Shown: piece after piece, positions 33,400-40,067 of the stretch | Numbering within the stretch: the first letter of the stretch is position 1 | Layout of the letters: every line of letters begins with the position of its first letter | From: an uncultured Collinsella sp. | GTDB taxonomy: Bacteria > Actinomycetota > Coriobacteriia > Coriobacteriales > Coriobacteriaceae | DNA length: 40,067 nucleotides | NCBI GenBank assembly: GCA_900545835.1 | Contig: URBB01000002.1 | Coordinates: forward strand, 1-40,067 | Reading direction: 5' to 3' | Notes under the pieces: generated by a model | What the model was told of the DNA's origin: nothing | What the model saw: only the letters and a program-made list of their open reading frames with translations | Databases searched by the model: none | Position numbers and translations under genes: made by a program

Positions 33400-34191
33400 A
33401 TGCCCACACCTTCCACTGCACGCATGCACGACTTCGAGGTCGTCTCGAACCAGGAGATCGCCGACGGCATCTTCTCGCTCGTCATCTCGGCCCCCAAGCT
33501 TGCAAGTGCGCTCAAGCCCGGTCAGTTTGTGAACATCGCCGTGCCCGGCGATGCGTCCTCGCTGCTTCGCGTGCCCCTGAGCTTCTATCGCGCCGACGCC
33601 CAGGCCGGTACCGTCGAGCTGTGGTACGCCGTCGTGGGCGACGACACCCGTCGTCTGTCGCAGATGGCCCCCGGCTCCAAGTCCAACCTGTTGGGCCCTG
33701 GCGGCCGCGGCTGGCTTGTTCCCGAGGGCACCAGGAAGGCGCTGCTCGTGGCGGGCGGCATCGGCGTTCCGCCCGTGCTCTGCCTCGCCGGCAAGCTTGT
33801 CGAGCAGGGCGTGGATGTCGACGTTTGCCTGGGCTTTGGCACCGTTTCCAAGGCCGTGGGTGTCGATGAGTTCCGCGCGCTGGGCGCCACGGTTAACGTG
33901 TGCACCGATGATGGCACGCTGGGCACGCACGGTTTTTGCACCGACCCGGCAGCCGAGCTGCTCGGAGAGGGCGGCTACGACTATGTGGCCAGCTGCGGCC
34001 CCGCCGTCATGATGAAGAAAGTCGCCGCCGCTGCCGCCGAGGCCGGTGCGTACTGCGAGGTGTCGCTCGAGCGCATGATGAGCTGTGGCTTTGGCGCCTG
34101 CAACACCTGCAATGTCGAGACGGTCGACGGTATGAAGGGTGCTTGCATGTGCGGCCCCGTGTTCGATGCTTCCAAGGTGGTGGTCTTCTAG
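33400..34191 (+). CDS. pyrK: Dihydroorotate dehydrogenase B electron-transfer subunit
   Basis: PyrK carries FAD and a [2Fe-2S] cluster and passes electrons from dihydroorotate, via PyrD, to NAD+. The 263-aa protein has an FAD-binding barrel (VPLSFYRADAQAGTVELWY), a NAD domain (LLVAGGIGVPPVLCLA), and C-terminal cluster ligands Cys229, Cys234, Cys237 and Cys249 (CGFGACNTC...GAC). GGAG lies before ATG 33400; a second in-frame ATG, eight codons on, is less favoured. The stop overlaps the pyrD start. Confidence 0.95.
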   Translation: MPTPSTARMHDFEVVSNQEIADGIFSLVISAPKLASALKPGQFVNIAVPGDASSLLRVPLSFYRADAQAGTVELWYAVVGDDTRRLSQMAPGSKSNLLGPGGRGWLVPEGTRKALLVAGGIGVPPVLCLAGKLVEQGVDVDVCLGFGTVSKAVGVDEFRALGATVNVCTDDGTLGTHGFCTDPAAELLGEGGYDYVASCGPAVMMKKVAAAAAEAGAYCEVSLERMMSCGFGACNTCNVETVDGMKGACMCGPVFDASKVVVF

Positions 34192-35114
34192 TGGGTACCG
34201 TGAACATGGCCGTCGATTTCGGCGGCGTCAAGATGCAGAACCCCATCAACACCGCAGCCGGTACCTTTGGCTACGGTTGGCAGTTCCAGAACTTCTTCGA
34301 TGTCTCCCAGCTGGGCGCCATCACCACCAAGGGTTGCGCTGCCGAGCCCTGGCCCGGCAACCCCGCGCCCCGTATGGCCGAGATTCCCGGCGGCATGATC
34401 AACTCCGTGGGCCTTCAGAACCCTGGCGTGGCTGCCTTTGCCCGTGAGTCCGGTCCGTGGCTGGAGCAGCTCTCCAAGGACGGTTGCCAGGTCATCTGCC
34501 AGGTTGCCGGCCACTCCGTTGACGAATTTGTCCGCGCACTAGAGATGTATGTCGAGCTGTGCCCCTGGGCTGCCGGCTACGAGATCAACGTGAGCTGCCC
34601 TAATATCGCCGCCGGCGGTGCCGCCATGGGCTCCACGCCCGAGGGCGCCTCTTCCGTTATGGCTGCCTGCCGCAAGGTGACCGATAAGCCGCTGTTCGTG
34701 AAGATGGCGCCGGTCAACGTCGCCGAGATTGCCAAGGCCCTCGAGGCTGCCGGTGCCGACGGCCTTTCAGTCATCAACTCCATCCAGGGCATGGCCATCG
34801 ACGTCCATACCCGCAAGTCCCGCGTGGCCAAGCCCAAGGGCGGCCTTTCGGGCCCGCTGTGCCACCACATCGCCGTGCGCATGGTCTGGGAGGTTGCCCA
34901 GGCCGTCGATATCCCCATCAACGGTGTCGGCGGTGTCATGACCGGCGAAGATGCGGCTGAGTTTATCCTGGCCGGCGCCACCTGCGTGTCGGTCGGCATG
35001 GCCAACTTCGTCGATCCGTGCGCTTCGCTCAAGATCGCGCACGAGCTCGAGGCCTGGGCCGAGTCCCAGGGCGTGAAGGACATCAACGAACTGGTAGGTG
35101 CTTTCGAATGCTAG
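34191..35114 (+). CDS. pyrD: Dihydroorotate dehydrogenase B catalytic subunit
   Basis: PyrD (class 1B) oxidises dihydroorotate to orotate with FMN and works as a complex with PyrK. The 307-aa TIM barrel has PINTAAGTFGYG near the start, GAITTKG, the catalytic cysteine in INVSCPN (Cys136), KPLFVKMAP and GGVMTGEDAAEFILAGA. The start is GTG 34191, overlapping the pyrK stop (TAGTG). In-frame GTG 34200 and ATG 34206 are alternatives. Its end overlaps pyrF by seven bases. Confidence 0.95.
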   Translation: MGTVNMAVDFGGVKMQNPINTAAGTFGYGWQFQNFFDVSQLGAITTKGCAAEPWPGNPAPRMAEIPGGMINSVGLQNPGVAAFARESGPWLEQLSKDGCQVICQVAGHSVDEFVRALEMYVELCPWAAGYEINVSCPNIAAGGAAMGSTPEGASSVMAACRKVTDKPLFVKMAPVNVAEIAKALEAAGADGLSVINSIQGMAIDVHTRKSRVAKPKGGLSGPLCHHIAVRMVWEVAQAVDIPINGVGGVMTGEDAAEFILAGATCVSVGMANFVDPCASLKIAHELEAWAESQGVKDINELVGAFEC

Positions 35115-35824
35115 AGACCGATGCCCGCGACCGCGTAATCGTCGCTCTCGACTGCGACCGCGAGCGTGCGCTCGAGCTTGCCCACGAGCTTTCGGGCCAT
35201 GCCGCCTGGCTCAAGGTTGGTATGACGCTCTATTACGCCGAGGGTCCCCAGATCGTCAAGACATTCAAGGACCTGGGCTTTAAGGTCTTCCTTGACCTTA
35301 AGTTCCATGATATTCCGCATCAGGTTCGCGGTGCCGCCCGTTCGGCCTCGCTTGCCGGTGCCGACCTGCTCTCGGTTCACGGCTTGGGTTCGGGCGCCAT
35401 GCTCGCTGCCTGCCGCGAGGGCGCCGAGGAGGCGCGCGAGGACCGCGCCAAGCTCGTCGCCATCACCGTGCTCACGAGCATGAATCAGGATGCCTTGAGC
35501 GAGATCGGCGTCGAGTCGCCCGTGGCCGAGGAGGCCGCCCGCCTGGCAAAGCTCGCTCAGGCCAACGGCATCGATGGCATCGTGTGCTCGCCGATGGAGG
35601 CTCACGACATGCGTGAGCTGCTGGGCCCTGATGCCCTGATCGTGACTCCGGGTGTGCGTCCGGTGGGTGCCGCCCTTGGTGACCAGTCCCGCGTGGCGAC
35701 GCCTTCCCAGGCTATCGAGCGCGGTGCGAGCCACATTGTGGTGGGCCGTCCCATCACCGGCGCCGACGATCCGGTTGCCGCCTTTGACGCCATTGTCGCC
35801 GAGCTGGTCGAAAACGTCGCGTAA
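35108..35824 (+). CDS. pyrF: Orotidine 5'-phosphate decarboxylase
   Basis: PyrF makes UMP from OMP, the last de novo step. The 238-aa barrel shows VALDCDRERALELA, the lysine in WLKVGMTLYY (Lys36), the catalytic DLKFHDIPHQV (Asp63, Lys65, Asp68) and the phosphate-binding TPGVRPVGAALGDQSR. ATG 35108 lies inside the end of pyrD. It is the last gene of the operon. pyrE, needed for the step before, is not in the window. Confidence 0.96.
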   Translation: MLETDARDRVIVALDCDRERALELAHELSGHAAWLKVGMTLYYAEGPQIVKTFKDLGFKVFLDLKFHDIPHQVRGAARSASLAGADLLSVHGLGSGAMLAACREGAEEAREDRAKLVAITVLTSMNQDALSEIGVESPVAEEAARLAKLAQANGIDGIVCSPMEAHDMRELLGPDALIVTPGVRPVGAALGDQSRVATPSQAIERGASHIVVGRPITGADDPVAAFDAIVAELVENVA

Positions 35825-35870
35825 AAGATTCCCCTAAGTCACCACTTTTGGGTCTCATTAGCACAAAATA

Positions 35871-35926
35871 GCCCCTGTGCCTGCGTAAACTTTCCCATCC
35901 TTTGTGTGGAATCGCAGGTCAGGGGC
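35871..35926 (+). terminator. Long stem-loop after pyrF
   Basis: GCCCCTG and CCTGCG (35871-35885) pair with CGCAGG and CAGGGGC (35913-35926), 13 base pairs with a small internal bulge and a 27-base loop. The tail TTAACTTT is only partly T-rich. It is the only candidate terminator of the pyr operon. Confidence 0.5.
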
Positions 35927-35990
35927 TTAACTTTGGGCGCAGTATATTGCACTTTTTGCGGGTATCGTCTAACCTATGGAGCCGCGATTG

Positions 35991-36022
35991 GGCATTTTGT
36001 ACGTTCTACGTGCTAAAATGCC
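35991..36022. promoter_or_regulatory. Palindrome over an extended -10 box upstream of mihF
   Basis: GGCATTTT (35991-35998) and AAAATGCC (36015-36022) are a perfect inverted repeat with partly symmetric GTACG/ACGTGC inside. TGCTAAAAT (36011-36019), an extended -10 box, lies in the right half. A protein bound here would cover the promoter. Confidence 0.5.
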
Positions 36023-36063
36023 AATTATTGAATCAGATATAACCTAACTTTTTGGAGGTACGA

Positions 36064-36372
36064 ATGGCACTCCCTCAGCTTACCGATGAGCAGCGCAAGC
36101 AGGCTCTTGAGAAGGCTGCTGCCGCACGTCACGCCCGCGCTGAGCTTCGCGAGCAGATTAAGAAGGGCGAGAAGTCCCTCGAGTCCGTGCTCAACTCCGA
36201 TGACCCCATCGCTTCCCGCATGAAGGTTTCCACCCTCATCGAGTCTCTCCCTGGTTATGGCAAGGCCAAGGCCGCCAAGATCATGGAGGAGCTCGGTATC
36301 TCCGCTACCCGTCGCGTCCAGGGCCTCGGCGTCCGTCAGCGCGAGCAGCTCCTCGAGCAGCTGACCAAATAA
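36064..36372 (+). CDS. mihF: Actinobacterial integration host factor (mIHF)
   Basis: mIHF is a small nucleoid protein of Actinobacteria, unrelated in fold to IHF of E. coli, that bends DNA and supports phage integration and chromosome organisation. The 102-aa protein has a charged N-terminal helix (residues ~8-40) and the C-terminal helix-two-turn-helix block LIESLPGYGKAKAAKIMEEL followed by RRVQGLGVRQREQLL. ATG 36064 follows TTGGAGG. gmk starts directly after the stop, the actinobacterial mihF-gmk-rpoZ order. Confidence 0.94.
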   Translation: MALPQLTDEQRKQALEKAAAARHARAELREQIKKGEKSLESVLNSDDPIASRMKVSTLIESLPGYGKAKAAKIMEELGISATRRVQGLGVRQREQLLEQLTK

Positions 36373-36942
36373 GTGAGCGCTCAGGATTCCAAGCTCTTTG
36401 TGATTTCTGGACCGTCAGGCGCAGGCAAGGGTACGCTCGTCACTCGTGTGCGCGAGCGCCGCTCGAACCTGGGCCTGACGGTTTCGGCTACCACGCGAGC
36501 ACCACGCAAAGGTGAGGTCGACGGCGTCAACTACTTTTTTCTGACGCGCGAGGAGTTCGACCGCCGCGTGGCAAACGGTGAGTTTGTTGAGTGGGCCGAG
36601 GTCCACGGTAACTGCTACGGCACGTTGGTGAGCGAGGTCACATCCAAGCTCGCCTCTGGCGCATCTCTGATTTTGGAGATCGATGTCCAGGGCGCCCTGC
36701 AGGTGAAGGAGCGTTTCCCCGAGGCCGTGCTGATCTTTATCAAGCCGCCTTCGCTCGAGGTGCTTCGCGAGCGTCTAGTCGGTCGCGGTACCGAGACGCC
36801 CGAGACGATTGAGCTGCGTATGGCAAACGCCGCCGATGAGCTTGCCCTTGCCGACCGCTACGACGACGTCGTGGTAAATGACGATCTCGACCGCGCGACC
36901 GATGAGCTCGTTCGCGTTCTCGATATGCATGAAAGGATCTGA
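36373..36942 (+). CDS. gmk: Guanylate kinase
   Basis: Gmk phosphorylates GMP to GDP. The 189-aa protein has the P-loop VISGPSGAGKGTLV (residues 10-23), the GMP-binding SATTRAPRKGEVDGVNYFF and the ILEIDVQGALQVK block. The GTG start at 36373 follows the mihF stop with no gap, so coupling to mihF is likely. rpoZ starts five bases after its end. Confidence 0.96.
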   Translation: MSAQDSKLFVISGPSGAGKGTLVTRVRERRSNLGLTVSATTRAPRKGEVDGVNYFFLTREEFDRRVANGEFVEWAEVHGNCYGTLVSEVTSKLASGASLILEIDVQGALQVKERFPEAVLIFIKPPSLEVLRERLVGRGTETPETIELRMANAADELALADRYDDVVVNDDLDRATDELVRVLDMHERI

Positions 36943-36947
36943 GGTCC

Positions 36948-37229
36948 GTGTCCGTTGTAAAGCCTTGCATTGACGATCTTCTGGAGAAGACCGATCACAA
37001 CCGCTTCCTGCTCGCTTCGCTTGCCTCCAAGCGCGCCTGCGACATCAATAGCATGCTGCGTGGCCAGCACAACCGCGTGCTTGCCGTCCAGGATGTCGAT
37101 GACATCACCATCGGGCTTTCCGGTGCCGACACTATCTCGATGGCTATGGACGAGATTGTCGACGGTGACATCTCTTACGACGAGGCCCGTTACGAGAAGG
37201 CGCTCGGCCACAAGGTTGCTGAAGCCTAA
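36948..37229 (+). CDS. rpoZ: RNA polymerase omega subunit
   Basis: Omega helps fold and assemble the beta' subunit. The 93-aa protein has the family elements DLLEKTDHNRFLLASLASKR, ACDIN and the C-terminal ISYDEARYEKAL. The GTG start at 36948 lies five bases after gmk, in an AGGAT/GAGG context. thiI begins directly after its stop. Confidence 0.9.
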   Translation: MSVVKPCIDDLLEKTDHNRFLLASLASKRACDINSMLRGQHNRVLAVQDVDDITIGLSGADTISMAMDEIVDGDISYDEARYEKALGHKVAEA

Positions 37230-38474
37230 ATGGCGGCTCGCGTCTGCCTGGTCCACTATCACGAGGTTGGACTGAAGGGTAAGAACCGCGCACATTTTGA
37301 GCATATCCTCATGGATAACATCAAGGCGGCCTTGGCCGCCTTTTCCGTGAATGCCGTGTCTCGAATTTCCGGTTATATCCTCGTGACCTTTAACGAGCAT
37401 CAGGCCGATGAGGCGGCGCGTGTCATTCGCACCGTTCCCGGCGTTGCTCGTGTGTCTTTGGCGTATCACACTAACCGCGACCCGCAGGAGTACTGTGCCG
37501 CCGCCGTCAAGGCGCTGCGCGAGTTTGGTCCTTTCGATTCGTTTAAGGTGCACGCCAAGCGCTCCAATACCGACTATGAGCTCACCTCGATTGATATCAA
37601 TCGTCAGGTGGGCGAGGTACTGTGCGAGGCCTTCCCCGATAAAAAGGTTCAAATGCACGACGCCGATGCGATGGTGCACGTACTGGTGGTCCAGGGTAGC
37701 GTCTACGTGTATGCGCGCTCCGAGCGCGGCGTGGGCGGTCTGCCGGTGGGTTCTGCCGGCAAGGTCGTGACGCTGTTGTCGTCGGGTATTGATTCTCCGG
37801 TGGCGACCTGGATGCTCGCGCGTCGCGGCGCGGTGTGCGTGCCGGTACATTTCTCCGGTCGTCCGCAGACGCCCGATACGAGCGAGTATTTGGTGCAGGA
37901 CATCATCCGTGCGCTTGAGCCGGGTGTCCAGATCGGCCGCCTGTACGTGGTGCCGTTTGGCGACTGCCAGCGTGAGATTTCGGTCACCTGTCCCAGCAAC
38001 CTGCGCGTGATTATGTATCGCCGCATTATGTATTCGGTTGCCGAGCGCATTGCACACATCGAGGGTGCCAAGGCTATCGTTACGGGCGAATCACTTGGGC
38101 AAGTTGCCTCCCAAACGCTTGAGAATATCATGGCCGTCAACGAGGCCGTGAAGATCCCCGTGTTCCGTCCGCTCATCGGTTCGGACAAGCAGGAGATTAT
38201 CGCGCGCGCCGAGGAGATTGGTACGTTCGATATCTCGACTGAGGCCGCTCCCGACTGCTGCACGCTGTTTATGCCGCGTCGTCCCGAGACGCACGCTAAA
38301 CTCGATGCCGTGCATGAGGCCTGGGAGCTGTTCGATCACGAGGAGATGATCGAGCGCCTGCTCAAGCAGACCGAGTACATCGACTTCGAAAGCAACACGT
38401 ATAAGGCCCCTAAGACCTTAAAACGCAAACATTCGGAGCTTGCTCCGCGTGAGATTTACCAAGATCACGAGTAA
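37230..38474 (+). CDS. thiI: tRNA 4-thiouridine synthase ThiI
   Basis: ThiI adenylates and thiolates U8 of tRNA, and in some bacteria also feeds sulfur to thiamine synthesis. The 414-aa protein has an N-terminal ferredoxin-like and THUMP region (residues ~1-165), the PP-loop LLSSGIDSPVATWML (Ser184-Ser189), and cysteines 343/344 in DCCTLFMPRRPETH. It ends without the C-terminal rhodanese domain of the E. coli enzyme, as in many Gram-positives, so a separate cysteine desulfurase must supply sulfur. It directly follows rpoZ; elsewhere in Actinobacteria coaBC often holds this place. Confidence 0.94.
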   Translation: MAARVCLVHYHEVGLKGKNRAHFEHILMDNIKAALAAFSVNAVSRISGYILVTFNEHQADEAARVIRTVPGVARVSLAYHTNRDPQEYCAAAVKALREFGPFDSFKVHAKRSNTDYELTSIDINRQVGEVLCEAFPDKKVQMHDADAMVHVLVVQGSVYVYARSERGVGGLPVGSAGKVVTLLSSGIDSPVATWMLARRGAVCVPVHFSGRPQTPDTSEYLVQDIIRALEPGVQIGRLYVVPFGDCQREISVTCPSNLRVIMYRRIMYSVAERIAHIEGAKAIVTGESLGQVASQTLENIMAVNEAVKIPVFRPLIGSDKQEIIARAEEIGTFDISTEAAPDCCTLFMPRRPETHAKLDAVHEAWELFDHEEMIERLLKQTEYIDFESNTYKAPKTLKRKHSELAPREIYQDHE

Positions 38475-38484
38475 ATTTGTGCAT

Positions 38485-38517
38485 AGACCGACGATGCGCC
38501 TGCATCGTCGGTCTTTT
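38485..38517 (+). terminator. Terminator after thiI
   Basis: A perfect 13-base stem, AGACCGACGATGC (38485-38497) and GCATCGTCGGTCT (38502-38514), with a four-base loop and a TTTT end. Confidence 0.94.
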
Positions 38518-38593
38518 GCTATCTGGGCATTTTGCGGCTAAGTGTTCATTTGCTGACGTGTGCCTGAATAAATGGACAGATTTGTGCAAGGTT

Positions 38594-38623
38594 TTGGTCG
38601 GTATTTGGTTTGACCGCTAAAAT
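38594..38623 (+). promoter_or_regulatory. Possible promoter of comEA-comEC
   Basis: TTGGTC (38594-38599) and TAAAAT (38618-38623) are 18 bases apart, ~65 bases before comEA. GGTC and GACC (38613 region) are a small inverted repeat within it. Confidence 0.45.
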
Positions 38624-38687
38624 CGGTTTTGGAGCATGGCTGTTGCAGAGCTTTTTTCCTGACACGATGGTGTTGGGAGGTTTTGCT

Positions 38688-39401
38688 ATGGCGCAGCGCG
38701 AACAACACGAACGAGTCAAACGGATGGACCGCTTGGCGGACAAGCTGTTCGGTCATAAGGCAGTGGTGATGGCGATACTGGTCGTCATTGCGATGGCGAG
38801 TGGACTGGCGATGGCGAACCTTGGCGGCGGTGCCGGCGGCGTGTCGTTTGAGCGCACTGACGGTTCGGGCTCGTTGGTGGAGCCGGGATCCGGTGATGCC
38901 TCGAGCGGAAAGACATCCGAAGGCTCTTCGTCTAAGGCGTCTGCCGCGGCAGAGGTCTATGTCGATGTTGATGGCGCCGTTGTGTCGCCCGGTGTATATC
39001 GTCTCAAGGACGTCGCGCGGGTGGCTCAGGCGATTGATGCCGCCGGCGGGCTGGCGCCCGAGGCAGACGTTACGGGGCTCAATCGGGCATCTAAGGTCGT
39101 CGATGGGCAGAAGATTCACGTTCCAACGGTGGGGGAGCAGCAGGCGTCCATTGCGGAAGCCGATGTTGATGGTGGGGCTTCCGCATCATCGGGCGTGAGT
39201 GGCGCAACAGGCCTAGTAAATATCAATACGGCAAGCGCGGCAGAGCTACAGACGCTCTCGGGCATCGGTCCCTCCATGGCCCAGTCGATTATCGATGAGC
39301 GGACAAAGAACGGTGCTTTTGCCTCGGTTGACGATCTGATGCGTGTGTCGGGAATCGGCGAGAAGAAGCTTGCCAAAATCAAAGATTGCATCTGCGTATG
39401 A
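38688..39401 (+). CDS. comEA: Competence DNA receptor ComEA
   Basis: ComEA is a membrane-anchored, outward-facing protein that binds incoming double-stranded DNA. The 237-aa sequence has a charged cytoplasmic start, one membrane segment (residues ~25-45), a Ser/Gly-rich spacer, an SLBB domain (~85-145, VYVDVDGAVVSPGVYRLKD) and two C-terminal helix-hairpin-helix motifs (VNINTASAAELQTLSGIGPS and LMRVSGIGEKKLAKI). ATG 38688 follows GGGAGG by seven bases. Its stop overlaps the comEC start (ATGA). Confidence 0.95.
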   Translation: MAQREQHERVKRMDRLADKLFGHKAVVMAILVVIAMASGLAMANLGGGAGGVSFERTDGSGSLVEPGSGDASSGKTSEGSSSKASAAAEVYVDVDGAVVSPGVYRLKDVARVAQAIDAAGGLAPEADVTGLNRASKVVDGQKIHVPTVGEQQASIAEADVDGGASASSGVSGATGLVNINTASAAELQTLSGIGPSMAQSIIDERTKNGAFASVDDLMRVSGIGEKKLAKIKDCICV

Positions 39402-39650
39402 GTGCGACCGAGCGCGAACATGTGATGCCTCCGCGGCCCCTGATGCCGTGGACGATGGCCCTGTGTGCCGGCATGTGCATGAGCTGCGCCTTGGTGCTCA
39501 ACGTGGCCGCTGATGCGCTGCTGAGGGAGCAGGCGCCGGCGGTCGGGCTGCTATGGGCCATTCCCGTTGCGGCGGCGGTATTCGTTGTGCTGGCTCAATC
39601 TTGTGCGCGGCTTGCCCCTTGGAAGCGGTGGCTGTATGCCGCGTCCGTCG
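39398..39650 (+). CDS. comEC: ComEC, N-terminal part before an assembly junction
   Basis: ComEC is the membrane channel for transforming DNA. The start ATG overlaps the comEA stop. About 84 codons are readable, with two hydrophobic segments (MALCAGMCMSCALVLNVA and GLLWAIPVAAAVFVVLAQ) and the start of a third (WLYAASV) that is cut by an inserted sequencing adapter. The gene is not truly broken in the organism; the break is technical. Confidence 0.85.
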
Positions 39651-39684
39651 GTCTCGTGGGCTCGGAGATGTGTATAAGAGACAG
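39651..39684 (+). other. Complete internal Nextera Read 2 adapter
   Basis: These 34 bases equal the full Illumina Nextera Read 2 adapter, from GTCTCGTGGG to the mosaic end TGTGTATAAGAGACAG. They translate to the well-known database contaminant SEMCIRDR. The sequences on the two sides were joined by the assembler, or an untrimmed read was used. Confidence 0.98.
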
Positions 39685-40067
39685 GCGCCTCGAAGGCGCT
39701 CGACGGTCGAGCGGCAAGCAGCCTCGAGTTTGTCGTGCAGGGTGATCCATCCATAAACGACGACGTGTATTCCTATACCTGTGAGGCACGCGCGGACGGT
39801 AAGAACCTGGCAACGGTTCGCCTATCGTGCGACCGCGAGCTCAAGGTCGGGGCGTACGTGCGTGTTATCGGTCGCGTTTCACGTTTTGAGAACGATGCGT
39901 ATGGACGATCGCGCGTGCTCCGAGGCGAGGTGCGCAAGGTTAAAGCCGTTCGGATTGTGTCGGTCGATGAGGGCTCTCCGGGGCCGCTGCTTCGGCTGCG
40001 AAATGGGCTGCTTGCGTCCATCGCGGCTGCGACCGACCCGGCGCGTGCGCTCATAGCCGGTGTCGTC
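39685..40067 (+). CDS. comEC: ComEC, OB-fold region after the junction (partial)
   Basis: Reading from 39687, the frame is open to the window end and encodes ALDGRAASSLEFVVQGDPS, then VRLSCDRELKVGAYVRVIGR and LLRLRNGLLASIAAATDPAR. This is the DUF4131 OB-fold domain and the start of the ComEC channel domain. If exactly the 34 adapter bases are removed, the frame matches that of the 5' part. Some bases may still be missing, because the third membrane segment looks too short. Confidence 0.8.

Noticed and set aside
39551..39813. Short open frames on both strands containing SYTHLRAHET, SLIHISEPTRP or SEMCIRDR
   Set aside because: These peptides are translations of the Nextera adapter and are known database contaminants.

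Overview
The window is about 40 kb of GC-rich bacterial DNA with dense, mostly co-directional genes. It most likely comes from a gut actinobacterium of the class Coriobacteriia, probably Collinsella or a close relative. The pointers are an actinobacterial-type integration host factor (mIHF) upstream of gmk-rpoZ, a fermentative AdhE, a PPDK with its DUF299 regulator, a class 1B PyrK/PyrD pair, and heavy use of GTG/TTG starts. The genus is inferred from gene content and style, not from a marker search. No rRNA, tRNA, CRISPR array or prophage was seen.

Layout. Positions 1-26 are leftover Nextera sequencing adapter. 29-4674: a C-terminal fragment, lepB, glyQ, glyS and the PPDK regulatory protein. 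4675-4960: a regulatory region with a dyad and four TTTACC repeats, followed by ppdK to 7711. 7750-14543: rplS, rnhB, yraN, comM, dprA, trmFO and xerC, with strong terminators after ppdK, rplS and rnhB. 14593-24954: rpsB-tsf, then the conserved string pyrH-frr-uppS-cdsA-dxr-rseP-ispG-proS. 24977-28680 runs on the minus strand: adhE and, downstream of it, a small APH-like kinase. 28708-29756 is a RAYT-type HUH transposase gene bracketed by REP-like inverted repeats. rpmB follows on the minus strand. 30373-35824 is a pyrimidine operon, pyrR-pyrB-pyrC-pyrK-pyrD-pyrF, preceded by an attenuator-like leader. 36064-38474: mihF, gmk, rpoZ, thiI. 38688 to the end: comEA and comEC.

How the genes work together. 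Much of the window is housekeeping: translation (glycyl- and prolyl-tRNA synthetases, L19, S2, L28, EF-Ts, RRF), tRNA modification (TrmFO, ThiI), isoprenoid and envelope lipid synthesis (Dxr, IspG, UppS, CdsA), UMP synthesis, and fermentative carbon metabolism (PPDK, AdhE). DprA, ComM, ComEA and ComEC are parts of a DNA-uptake and recombination pathway spread over two loci.

Points that need attention. (1) A complete 34-nt Nextera adapter lies inside comEC at 39651-39684, so the last ~0.4 kb is joined artificially. (2) xerC has no ATG/GTG/TTG start that keeps its conserved N-terminus; an ATA codon behind a GGAGG looks like the start. (3) The RseP-like protease has a ~115-residue insertion with a winged-helix-like stretch. 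(4) There are undescribed-looking regulatory arrays upstream of ppdK, adhE, pyrR and mihF. I saw no clearly new multi-gene defence or biosynthetic system; the RseP insertion and the RAYT element are the most unusual biology.
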